From positions 1 through 6,665 of the forward strand of contig JAATGE010000457.1 of assembly GCA_015654825.1 (NCBI GenBank): a stretch of 6,665 bases of DNA. Reading direction: 5' to 3'. The stretch comes from Rhodospirillales bacterium (GTDB lineage: Bacteria; Pseudomonadota; Alphaproteobacteria; Acetobacterales; Acetobacteraceae). This document shows, one piece after another, positions 1 through 6,416 of the stretch; position 1 is the first letter of the stretch, and the number at the start of each line of letters is the position of its first letter. Under the pieces are notes generated by a model. The model did not search any database, was not told the DNA's origin, and was given only the letters and a program-made list of their open reading frames with translations. A program made the translations under genes and the position numbers.

Positions 1-1
1 C

Positions 2-784
2 CCGCCGTCGTGCACCGCGGGGTCCCGGTCTCCGGCCACGGACGAATGCCCACGCGAGGCCTGCGGCGTTGTCACTCCGGACGGCTATGTACCGCTGCGC
101 AACGTCGACCCCGATCCGGAGAACGCCTTCGACTGCACTGAAGAGGTTCAGCCCTACATCATCGCCGGCACGATCCGCGCGCTGGTTCACTCGCATCCGC
201 ATCCCGCCGAAGGGAACGCAAAAGTCCGCGACTGGCCGAGCTCGGCCGACATGCGCAGCCAGATGGCGATGAACGTCCCTTGGGGCATTCTGGTCAGCGC
301 CAAGGATGGCACGTCGGAGCCCTGGTTCTGGGGACCCGGGATGCCGATCCCGCCGCTCGTCGGTCGCCAGTTTCGACACGGTCCATCAGGCACTGACGGA
401 AAGGGCGATTGCTACGCCCTGGTCAAGGACTGGTTCGCGCAGGAGCACGGCATCGAACTGCTCGATCTGCCACGCGAATGGAACTGGTGGGCGCATCCCG
501 AGCTCAAGCCCGACACCGACATCTACGACGCACACTTCGAGGAAGCCGGCTTTCGCACGATCTCCGCGAGCGAGGTGCGCCGCGGCGACTGCGCGATGAT
601 CACCATTCCGACGCAGCCGATCGAGGGCAACGGGCACGGGCTGACGAGCACCAATCACGCTGCCGTCTATATCGGTGGCGACAAGGTGCTGCACCACAAA
701 TGGGGACGACTGTCCGTCGAGGAGAAGCTGGGGATCTGGAACAGGCTCGTCGTCCGGTGGGTACGCCATGCCGATTTCTTCTGA
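2..784 (+). CDS. gpK-like tail protein, JAMM metalloprotease + NlpC/P60 peptidase (5' partial)
   Basis: The reading frame is open from the first bases of the window to TGA at 782-784, giving 260 visible residues; the start codon is upstream. Two domains are seen. The first carries a JAMM (Prok-JAB) metal site: Glu19 in PREACG, His63 and His65 in HSHP, then PSSAD with Ser80 and Asp83. The second is an NlpC/P60 cysteine peptidase, with likely catalytic Cys137 in GDCYALV, His219 in NHAAVYIG and a following LHH at about 230-232. This order is that of lambda gpK, a tail protein thought to act on peptidoglycan or in tail-tip assembly. All key residues are present, so both sites look intact. An internal ATG at 251 would give only the second domain and would cut the JAMM motif, so it is not the main start. 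The next gene overlaps its end by 17 nt, as K and I do in lambda-like phages. Residues 1-13 look unlike the helix usual before the catalytic Glu. Confidence 0.9.
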   Translation, partial: PPSCTAGSRSPATDECPREACGVVTPDGYVPLRNVDPDPENAFDCTEEVQPYIIAGTIRALVHSHPHPAEGNAKVRDWPSSADMRSQMAMNVPWGILVSAKDGTSEPWFWGPGMPIPPLVGRQFRHGPSGTDGKGDCYALVKDWFAQEHGIELLDLPREWNWWAHPELKPDTDIYDAHFEEAGFRTISASEVRRGDCAMITIPTQPIEGNGHGLTSTNHAAVYIGGDKVLHHKWGRLSVEEKLGIWNRLVVRWVRHADFF

Positions 785-1757
785 GCCGCCGCCTGCGCCA
801 ATTGTGCTGCATGGGCGCCTGCGCAAGAAGTTCGGGCCAGAATTCAGGCTGCACACCGCGACCCCGGCGAATGCGATCTACGCCCTGAACCGGATGGTGC
901 CGGGCTTTCGCGAGGAGCTCGCCAAAGGCCAGTACCGCCTGGTGCGCGGCTCCCTGAAGGGCGGCGTCGACCTGGAGCCCGAACTGTTGCGCTTCATGCT
1001 CGCGGGCCAGCCGTTACATATCGTTCCGGTGGCCAAAGGCCGCGCCAAGGGGGGCGCCGGCGACGTGGTCAAGATCATCCTCGGCGTGGCGCTCGTCGCG
1101 CTGGCGTTCGCGACCGGGTTCGGCGTGATCGGCACCTCGACCTTGGCGGATGGTTCCGCCGCAGGCGCATTGGGCCTCGGCACGCTTGGCGGTGTTTCGG
1201 CACTCGCCATCGGCTTTGTCGGCTTCGGCCTGATCATCGGCGGTGTCGGCAATCTGCTTAGCCACCTGCCGAAACGCCCGGCGGCGAACGCGTCCTTCCT
1301 TTTGTCCCCGCCGACCAACATCGCGGGCCAGGGCGGTGCGCGGCCGGTCATTTACGGCGATCGCATCCGCGTGGGATCCGTCGTGATTTCCGCCGGCTAC
1401 AACGCCCTGCAGCTCGTCGCCGGCCAGTATGTGACCCAGGGCGGTTTCAGCTACCCGAGCGGTCAGAGCACGCTCGATGACGGCCAGTTCGGTAATCTGC
1501 CGACGAGCCGCGCCGGCCAGGTAAGCGGGATCGCCATCAAGAACCCCGGCACCGGCTATACGCACGCAACCGTCTCGTTCAGCGTGCCGTTCGGCATCGG
1601 CGGCTCTGGGGCGGCGGCGATGGCGATCATCGCCAGCGGCGAGGTCAGTGATATCGTCCTCGAGAACGGAGGCAGCGGGTACACCGCCGCGCCGATCGTC
1701 ACCATCAGCGGCGACGGAACCGGCGCCACGGCCGTCGCAACGGTTTTGGCCGACTAG
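768..1757 (+). CDS. gpI-like tail-tip assembly protein with C-terminal repeat extension
   Basis: This 329-residue protein matches the lambda gpI family (Lambda_tail_I). An N-terminal domain (about 12-88) contains LHGRLRKKFG, FREELAKGQYRLVRG and LHIVPV. It is followed by a Gly/Ala-rich hydrophobic region with two possible membrane-type segments (about 100-121 and 138-165), then the conserved tail PVIYGDRIRVGSVVISAG (193-210), where lambda gpI itself nearly ends. gpI is a small tail-tip protein. The usual family length is roughly 200-230 residues, so about 110 residues here are extra and contain two related GxGYT units (about 250-289 and 291-328). I chose ATG 768 over an in-frame ATG at 675 because the family match begins after 768, the earlier start would run deep into the upstream gene, and GGTGGG (756-761) sits 6 nt before 768. 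Translation is probably coupled to the upstream gene. The stop codon directly abuts the J start. Confidence 0.88.
   Translation: MPISSEPPPAPIVLHGRLRKKFGPEFRLHTATPANAIYALNRMVPGFREELAKGQYRLVRGSLKGGVDLEPELLRFMLAGQPLHIVPVAKGRAKGGAGDVVKIILGVALVALAFATGFGVIGTSTLADGSAAGALGLGTLGGVSALAIGFVGFGLIIGGVGNLLSHLPKRPAANASFLLSPPTNIAGQGGARPVIYGDRIRVGSVVISAGYNALQLVAGQYVTQGGFSYPSGQSTLDDGQFGNLPTSRAGQVSGIAIKNPGTGYTHATVSFSVPFGIGGSGAAAMAIIASGEVSDIVLENGGSGYTAAPIVTISGDGTGATAVATVLAD
1515..1751 (+). repeat. Two tandem GxGYT-type protein repeats at the end of the gpI-like gene
   Basis: Two units of about 39 residues, 1515-1634 and 1638-1751, share the pattern G(Q/E)VS-x-I, then a G(T/S)GYT turn, a beta-type stretch, G-x-G-(S/T)-GA and an Ala-rich end. 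The DNA copies have diverged, so this is an old protein-level duplication and not a recent DNA repeat. Similar GSGYT...P.VTI.G.G.GA units occur in many phage tail and surface proteins. Their precise role here is unknown; a beta-rich adhesive or structural arm is an inference. Confidence 0.75.
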
Positions 1758-4700
1758 ATGCACATCAGTCGCGCCCTCGCCGCAGGAGTTATGCCTCAGG
1801 CCGCTGCAAGCTACGCCCGCGGTCGCAAGGGTAAGGGTGCCGGCGGCGCCGGCATCGAGGCGCCGAACACGCTGCAGAGCGCTACCGTCGTCCGCATCAT
1901 CGATCTGATCGGCGAGGGGCCGATCGGCGGCCTGCTGAACGGCGCCCAGTCCATCTTGTTCAACGGCGTCCCGCTGATGAACAAGGCGGGCGCTTACAAC
2001 TTCAGGGGCGTCACCTGGGAAATCCGGTTTGGGACGCCGGATCAGGACCCGGTCGCCGGCTTTCCGGCGGTCGAGACGACCTATGCCATCGGCCAGCAGA
2101 TCAAGAACGCTTCACCGTATATCGGGCCGATCAACAATACCAATGCGACCCGCGTCGCGGTAACCATATCGCTTGCGGCATTATTGGTAGAAGATACCAA
2201 TAATGGGAACATCAACCCGACGACCGTCAATATTGCGATCGACATTTCCTATGACGGCGGCACGACATTCACCAACATCGTCAACGACGTCATCAGCGGC
2301 AAGACCGATTCTACCTACCAGCGCAGCTACACGATTTCGCTGGCCCCGGACACCGGCGCCGGCCGCTACATCAAGGTCTACCGGATCACCGCCGACCCTC
2401 CGCTAGCGACCATCCAGAATCAGACCTATCTCGATGCCATCGATGAAATCGTCGATCATGCGCTGATCTATCCGAACTGCGCCTGTTGCGCGCTGACCTT
2501 CGACAGCCGCGTGTTCGGATCGACGCTGCCCACCCGCGGCTACGAAGTGATGGGGCTGATCGTCGGCGTGCCGGCGAACTATGATCCGATTGGCGGGACC
2601 TATGCCACCAGCGGTCCCGGCACCAGCGGCGGCACCTGGGACGGCAGCTTCAAACCGGCCGCGACCTCCAACCCGTGCTGGCAGATTTATGATCTGCTGG
2701 CCTCCGACCGTTACGGCTGCGGGCTATCGGGCGCCACGCTCGGCGCGACCTACGCGCTCGAGCTGACGAAATGGGACCTCTATGTCATTTCGCAATATTG
2801 TGACGGCCTGATCCCGGACGGGTTCGGCGGCATGATGCGGCGTTACATCTGCAACGTCGCGCTCAATACGCGCGCCGAAGCCTACTCCGTCATCCAGGCC
2901 TTCCTGTCAGTCTTCCGCGGGATGTCCTACTGGGGCGGCGGAACCGTCCGCATCACCGCGGACATGCCTGGGCCAGTCACCAAGATCGTCAATCCGTCCA
3001 ACGTGATCGATGGGCGGTTCTCGATCGAGGGCACCGCGTTGAAGACGCGGCACTCGATGGCGATCGCCAGCTTCATCGATCCGGACAACCAATGGCAGCC
3101 AACGCCGGAGCCGGTCTGGCAGCTCGACCAGGTGGTGACGCCCAACTTCGGCCAGAACATCGCGGAGTTCGTGGCGTTCGGCCAGACCGACCGGGCGCAC
3201 GCGCATCTCGCCGCCCGCTGGCTGCTCGACAGCGAGCAATCGCAGCCGGACACGCTGACCTACCGCGCCAGCACCGATCATCTGCCGGGGCTCGAGCATC
3301 TCGACACGGCGCCAGGTTCGATCATCGAGTGCCAGGATCCCACCTATCAGGGTGTCAGCTGGAGCGGCCGCGTCATCAGCTCCACGCACGACAGCACGTA
3401 CACCTACATCCATGTCGATCGGCCGCTCCGGGACGCGCAGGGCGTCAACATCACGCTCTCATCGTCCTGGACCTGGCTACTCGATGTCGAAATGCCGGGC
3501 TACGGCATCGAAGGCAATCTGACGATCGTCGCCTTCACCACGAATTCCGACGGCACCTATACGGTCAAGGTCGCGGTGATGGACATCGATCCGCCGCCGA
3601 GTTCGACATGGGTTCTAAAATCAACGGTCGCCGGCCCGCGACTCTTCCGGGTCATCGCCGTGACCGAGCCGCAGCAAGGTCTGTTCGAGCTGACGGGCCT
3701 GTTTCATGACCCGGGTAAATATGACCGTGTCGAGCTCGGCATCAATATCAACGACAATAACTACTATTCGTTCCTTGGCGGCACAGATCCGATCAACGAT
3801 CCGGTGGCGCCGCCCGCCTCGGTGCAGGTCCGAGACTACTTCGTCGGCGAAGGCACAACGACAGTGCTCCGCTGCACCGTCAGCTGGACCGCGTCGACCG
3901 ATGCCCGCGCGGTCGCCTACGACGTCGAGGTCGCGGGCACACAGACCGGCGCGGGATCATCCGGCCAAGCCTACACCGCGACCTTTACCAACGTCATCGG
4001 GCCGTCCTACGACATCGACCATGTGCCGCCAGGCAACTACGTCTTTGCGGTGCGGGCGCGCACGAAGGACGGCATAGTCAGCCAGTGGGCGCTCTCACCC
4101 GAGTTCGCGATCGACGGCTCGCCGCTCACGCCGCCGGCGCCGCTCGGTCTGACCGCGCAAGGCGGCACGCGCCTGGTCTACGTCACCTGGACCGATGTTG
4201 GCATCGCGAACCTGTATTATTACGAAATCTGGCGGGCACCCGACGCCAGCGGCTCGCCTGGAACCTTCTCGCTGCTCCAGCGGGTCAGCGCCACCGCTTA
4301 CACTGACAATGACGCCGCGACGCTCATGCCCAACACCAAGTGGTGGTATGAGGTGCGCGCGGTCACCACGAACCTGGCGCTCGGCACCTTCGCGAGCCCA
4401 GTCAGCGCGACGACGACAACCCTGCTCACCGCGGACCTGCCGGCAGCGATCGCGGCCACCGCGGCTTTCGCACAGAGCCTTTTGAACGCGGCACCAGTCC
4501 TCGTTACCAGCCTGCCGGGTGGCCCGCCCTCGGGCACAAACTATGTCGTGCTGGAAAGCACCAATCAGCTTTATTACTGGAACGGATCGGGCTGGACCGC
4601 GACCACGGCCATCATCGGCAGCCAAGGGCTGATTGTCGCGGGCTCGATCGAGGCCGGTGCGATCAGCGCTTCCGAAATTGCCGCCAACTCGATCAGCGCC

Positions 4701-5129
4701 GGGCAGCTCGCCAGCACCACGCTGCTGACCGCGTCCGCGCAGATTGGCCACCTGGTCGTCGACACCTTCAACATCGCCGGCGGTTCGGCCAGCACATTCG
4801 CCAGCGCGAGCGGCGTCTTCAGTTCGCCGGTCTCGATCACCGTGCCAGTGGACAACCTCGATGACGGCAGCGCCGACACACGCACCGGTGTCGTGATGTG
4901 TACGGCCCAGAATATCGGGGTGGGGTCACACTCTGTGACGATTTCGCTCAATGGCTCCGCGATCGGGACATTGGCGGTAACGACCGGCGACACGGTCAGC
5001 AACATCCTGCCGCTCAACCTGGCCTCCTCGGGCTCCGGCGGCGCCGGCGCATCGACGACGCATACGCTCACCGCGACGCCGAGCGGCGCGGACGTACTGG
5101 TTTTGGCAGCTCTCGTGAGGTCGGTATGA
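1758..5129 (+). CDS. gpJ-like tail-tip host specificity protein
   Basis: The 1123-residue product is a lambda gpJ-type central tail-tip protein, which in lambda forms the trimeric tip and binds the outer-membrane receptor. Support, in order: a Gly/Lys-rich start then EAPNTLQSATVVRIIDLIGEG (34-54); YNFRGVTWEIRFGTPDQ (80-96); TRGYEVMGLIVGVP (259-272); NPCWQIYDLLASDRYGCGL (305-323); a phage-tail_3-like region with RAEAYSVIQAFLSVFRGMSYW (372-392); two fibronectin-III-like domains (about 684-786 and 792-887); WNGSGW (941-946); a period-5 fibre segment (959-991); and a final beta-rich domain (about 1019-1123). Length is close to lambda gpJ. The start abuts the upstream stop (TAG|ATG) with no clear Shine-Dalgarno site, so reinitiation is likely. 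Met12 (ATG 1791) is the alternative. The end overlaps the next gene as ATGA. Cys241, 243 and 244 form an unusual cluster. The C-terminal domain is the likely receptor-contact part, by analogy with lambda. Confidence 0.94.
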   Translation: MHISRALAAGVMPQAAASYARGRKGKGAGGAGIEAPNTLQSATVVRIIDLIGEGPIGGLLNGAQSILFNGVPLMNKAGAYNFRGVTWEIRFGTPDQDPVAGFPAVETTYAIGQQIKNASPYIGPINNTNATRVAVTISLAALLVEDTNNGNINPTTVNIAIDISYDGGTTFTNIVNDVISGKTDSTYQRSYTISLAPDTGAGRYIKVYRITADPPLATIQNQTYLDAIDEIVDHALIYPNCACCALTFDSRVFGSTLPTRGYEVMGLIVGVPANYDPIGGTYATSGPGTSGGTWDGSFKPAATSNPCWQIYDLLASDRYGCGLSGATLGATYALELTKWDLYVISQYCDGLIPDGFGGMMRRYICNVALNTRAEAYSVIQAFLSVFRGMSYWGGGTVRITADMPGPVTKIVNPSNVIDGRFSIEGTALKTRHSMAIASFIDPDNQWQPTPEPVWQLDQVVTPNFGQNIAEFVAFGQTDRAHAHLAARWLLDSEQSQPDTLTYRASTDHLPGLEHLDTAPGSIIECQDPTYQGVSWSGRVISSTHDSTYTYIHVDRPLRDAQGVNITLSSSWTWLLDVEMPGYGIEGNLTIVAFTTNSDGTYTVKVAVMDIDPPPSSTWVLKSTVAGPRLFRVIAVTEPQQGLFELTGLFHDPGKYDRVELGININDNNYYSFLGGTDPINDPVAPPASVQVRDYFVGEGTTTVLRCTVSWTASTDARAVAYDVEVAGTQTGAGSSGQAYTATFTNVIGPSYDIDHVPPGNYVFAVRARTKDGIVSQWALSPEFAIDGSPLTPPAPLGLTAQGGTRLVYVTWTDVGIANLYYYEIWRAPDASGSPGTFSLLQRVSATAYTDNDAATLMPNTKWWYEVRAVTTNLALGTFASPVSATTTTLLTADLPAAIAATAAFAQSLLNAAPVLVTSLPGGPPSGTNYVVLESTNQLYYWNGSGWTATTAIIGSQGLIVAGSIEAGAISASEIAANSISAGQLASTTLLTASAQIGHLVVDTFNIAGGSASTFASASGVFSSPVSITVPVDNLDDGSADTRTGVVMCTAQNIGVGSHSVTISLNGSAIGTLAVTTGDTVSNILPLNLASSGSGGAGASTTHTLTATPSGADVLVLAALVRSV
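2179..2205. repeat. Perfect 11-bp inverted repeat with 5-nt loop inside J
   Basis: CATTATTGGTA (2179-2189), loop GAAGA (2190-2194), TACCAATAATG (2195-2205). The arms are exact reverse complements and AT-rich in a GC-rich gene. The left arm includes three uncommon codons in a row, TTA TTG GTA (J residues 142-144). The surrounding protein reads through normally and fits the gpJ family, so this is not an obvious insertion. Function is unknown; an RNA hairpin or a protein-binding palindrome are both possible. Confidence 0.85.
4632..4730 (+). repeat. Period-5 fibre segment in J (I-x-A-x-x)
   Basis: J residues 959-991 place Ile or Leu at 959, 964, 969, 974, 979, 984 and 989, exactly every five residues, with Ala two residues later at 961, 966, 971, 976 and 981 (then Ser and Thr). 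Such I-x-A-x-x runs are seen in gpJ-type and other phage fibre proteins and probably form a trimeric stalk between the tip body and the C-terminal domain. The register differs from the classical A(D/N)LXX pentapeptide repeat, where Leu follows Ala by two. Confidence 0.7.
5117..5120 (+). promoter_or_regulatory. Ribosome binding site for the Ig-like small protein
   Basis: GAGG lies inside the last codons of J, 5 nt before ATG 5126. It supports this start over an in-frame ATG at 4898 deep inside J. Confidence 0.65.
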
Positions 5130-5578
5130 CAGACGAAACCAAGGATACGCAGCCCAAGGTGAACCGGCGGCAGGGCACGGTGGAGCGCACGCTCTACGAC
5201 CGCGCGACCGGGCAGCTGCTCGGCCATTTCGTGACGTCGCATGTGGACGGCAGCGGCGCGGGCGGTCGCCATGGCGAGGTCGACGGCAAATTCGATGTCC
5301 AGACGCACTACGTCGATTTGACGGCCGAGCCACCGCTGGCGAAGGAGAAGCAGCCGCTTTCTCTTATCGCGAACAAGACCGCGATTAAGGCCGACGGCGC
5401 CGATGTCGCGCGCGTTACCGGCGTGCCGATCGGCGCGATGCTCGCGATCGACGACGAGGAACCTATCAAGGTGACGGATCCGGAGATCGATTTCGCCGCC
5501 AGCGCGCCCGGCACCTACCTGTTGCGGCTGTTCGGACCGGCGTGGCTGACCGCGGAACTGGAGATCGTCGCCACATGA
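5126..5578 (+). CDS. Small phage tail-region protein with C-terminal Ig-like domain
   Basis: 150 residues, no named family recognised. The first half (about 18-68) contains LYDRATGQLLG and DVQTHYVDL, a pattern I associate with small proteins encoded just after J in prophages. The second half (about 77-148) reads as an Ig-like beta domain: PLSLIANKTAIKADGADVAR, then GVPIGAMLAID, PIKVTDPEIDF, and SAPGTYLLRLFGPAWLTAELEI. The spacing of ADG, the proline turn and PGTY resembles bacterial Ig-like (Big) domains often attached to phage virion proteins. There is no signal peptide or membrane segment. The start overlaps the J stop as ATGA, with GAGG 5 nt upstream; the end overlaps the next ATG the same way, so expression is coupled to J. 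It may be a tip decoration or an assembly partner of J; this is inferred from position and fold only. Confidence 0.85.
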   Translation: MTDETKDTQPKVNRRQGTVERTLYDRATGQLLGHFVTSHVDGSGAGGRHGEVDGKFDVQTHYVDLTAEPPLAKEKQPLSLIANKTAIKADGADVARVTGVPIGAMLAIDDEEPIKVTDPEIDFAASAPGTYLLRLFGPAWLTAELEIVAT

Positions 5579-5997
5579 AAATCACCGGCTCGAAGAATCT
5601 GGATCTCCGCCGCGCCACGATGCGCGCCATGGTCGATCAGAGCGCCGCCCAGGCCCATGACCGCATCGTCGCTTCGCGCGGCCCAACGCGCTTCCTGGTG
5701 GCGCTCTATCTCGAGGCGCTGGAGTTCCTGCAGAAATATCCGACCCAGGCTGAGTCGGCGGTCGCGCATCCCAGCGAGTGGCTACTGCTCTCGGCCGGCA
5801 ATCTCCCCGGCGCCGAGATGCCGCTGTTCGACGTCGCGACCGAAGTCGTGGCGCGCGAAAAGGCCTATCGCGCCGCGGCGGCGCGTATCGAGCGCATCAG
5901 GCTGACCACACACCAGGCGATCGCCGCGGCCGCCACGGAAGAGCAGATTGCCGCCGCCGCGCGCGTCACCTGGCCGGCCGGAGTGCTGACCGCGTGA
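5575..5997 (+). CDS. Small helical tail-region protein, function unknown
   Basis: 140 residues starting at ATG 5575, which overlaps the upstream TGA (ATGA); GGAG at 5560-5563 is a possible, rather distant ribosome binding site. The sequence is mostly predicted helix: an N-terminal stretch rich in Arg, Ala and Gln (10-35), PTRFLVALYLEALEFLQKYP (37-56), SEWLLLSAGN (67-76), and an Ala-rich C-terminal helix with RIERIRLTTHQAIAAAATEE (104-123) ending in VTWPAG. The last segment, an Ile-Glu-Arg helix followed by Ala-rich residues and a WP near the end, is like the C-terminus of small phage tail or fibre assembly proteins, so a chaperone-like role is possible but weakly supported. An in-frame ATG at 5542 would overlap the previous gene further and lacks support. 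The stop overlaps the next start as GTGA. Confidence 0.83.
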   Translation: MKITGSKNLDLRRATMRAMVDQSAAQAHDRIVASRGPTRFLVALYLEALEFLQKYPTQAESAVAHPSEWLLLSAGNLPGAEMPLFDVATEVVAREKAYRAAAARIERIRLTTHQAIAAAATEEQIAAAARVTWPAGVLTA

Positions 5998-6350
5998 GTT
6001 GGGACACCTGGACTCCACCGGCCGTCCCGACCCAATCCGGTGCCAGCCTGACGACGACGCCGCGGGTCAACCAGACGAATATCGGTGATGGCAACCAGGA
6101 CGCAGCCGACGACGGCATCAACCTGCTGGAAGGTCAGCTGACGCTGACCTGGGCCCAGGTCAGCGCCTCCAACTGGGGCTCGATCGTCACCTTCCTGGAG
6201 CTGCATTGCGGAATCCCCTTTCTCTACACCATCCCCGGCGAAGGCTCGCCAACGCAGCTCGCGGTGATCGACTGGTCCGTCGAATTGTCGACGCCCCAAT
6301 GGGTGCAGAACGCTCGCGTGCGCCTCGAGATCGACTGCGCGCCTGGCTGA
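5994..6350 (+). CDS. gpM-like minor tail protein
   Basis: 118 residues, starting at GTG 5994 that overlaps the upstream TGA; GGAG (5980-5983) lies 10 nt before. The protein resembles the lambda gpM family (Phage_min_tail): an N-terminal PRV-x(4)-IGDG (23-33) like the FGDG motif of gpM, DDGIN (39-43), LTLTW (49-53), then FLELHCGIPFLY (67-78) corresponding to the F-x-x-x-H-x-G-x-x-x-F element, W94, and a final beta strand RVRLEIDCA (108-116). Length also fits (lambda gpM is about 109 residues). gpM is a tail-tip component at the end of the tail tube. In lambda its gene lies before L, K, I and J; here it follows J. A longer frame upstream of 5994 is a shadow of the preceding gene. The match is by motif only, so a distant tail protein of other function remains possible. 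Confidence 0.72.
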   Translation: MSWDTWTPPAVPTQSGASLTTTPRVNQTNIGDGNQDAADDGINLLEGQLTLTWAQVSASNWGSIVTFLELHCGIPFLYTIPGEGSPTQLAVIDWSVELSTPQWVQNARVRLEIDCAPG

Positions 6351-6416
6351 CGGCGGGACCAATGCGCCGTAGCGCCCCTGAAGCGCCGGCGCGGCCGGCC
6401 CAGAAGGGACGCCATC
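6351..6416. other. Only non-coding gap, with adjacent GC palindromes
   Basis: This 66-nt spacer separates the gpM-like gene from the last gene. It holds GCGCCGGCGC (6383-6392) directly followed by GGCCGGCC (6393-6400), and a possible 6-bp hairpin GCCGGC-gcg-GCCGGC (6385-6399). No T-run follows, so it does not look like a standard intrinsic terminator. I see no promoter. Confidence 0.5.
6402..6409 (+). promoter_or_regulatory. Ribosome binding site for the last gene
   Basis: AGAAGGGA ends 7 nt before ATG 6417. It is the strongest Shine-Dalgarno-like site in the window and fixes this start. Unlike the other genes, this one is not coupled by overlap to its neighbour. Confidence 0.75.

Noticed and set aside
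1047..1055. AAGGGGGGC run in the gpI-like gene as a possible programmed frameshift site
   Set aside because: The zero frame continues with good family similarity on both sides, and no product in the shifted frame is supported.
1145..1160. Small hairpin GGCGGA-tggt-TCCGCC in the gpI-like gene
   Set aside because: Six-bp GC stems are frequent in such DNA; there is no T-run and it is inside coding sequence.
1014..1763. Long open frame on the - strand opposite the gpI-like gene
   Set aside because: It lies fully against a recognised gene, has low-complexity Arg/Ala/Gly composition and matches nothing I know; long antisense frames are expected in GC-rich DNA.
1838..1854. Inverted repeat TGCCGGC-ggc-GCCGGCA at the start of J
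   Set aside because: Explained by the Gly/Ala-rich linker codons of the J N-terminus.
2907..3413. - strand open frame opposite the middle of J
   Set aside because: Shadow of the conserved phage-tail_3-like region; composition is typical of an antisense frame.
4574..5308. Long - strand open frame opposite the end of J
   Set aside because: It spans the J stop and the next gene start, both well supported on the + strand, and shows no domain or ribosome site.
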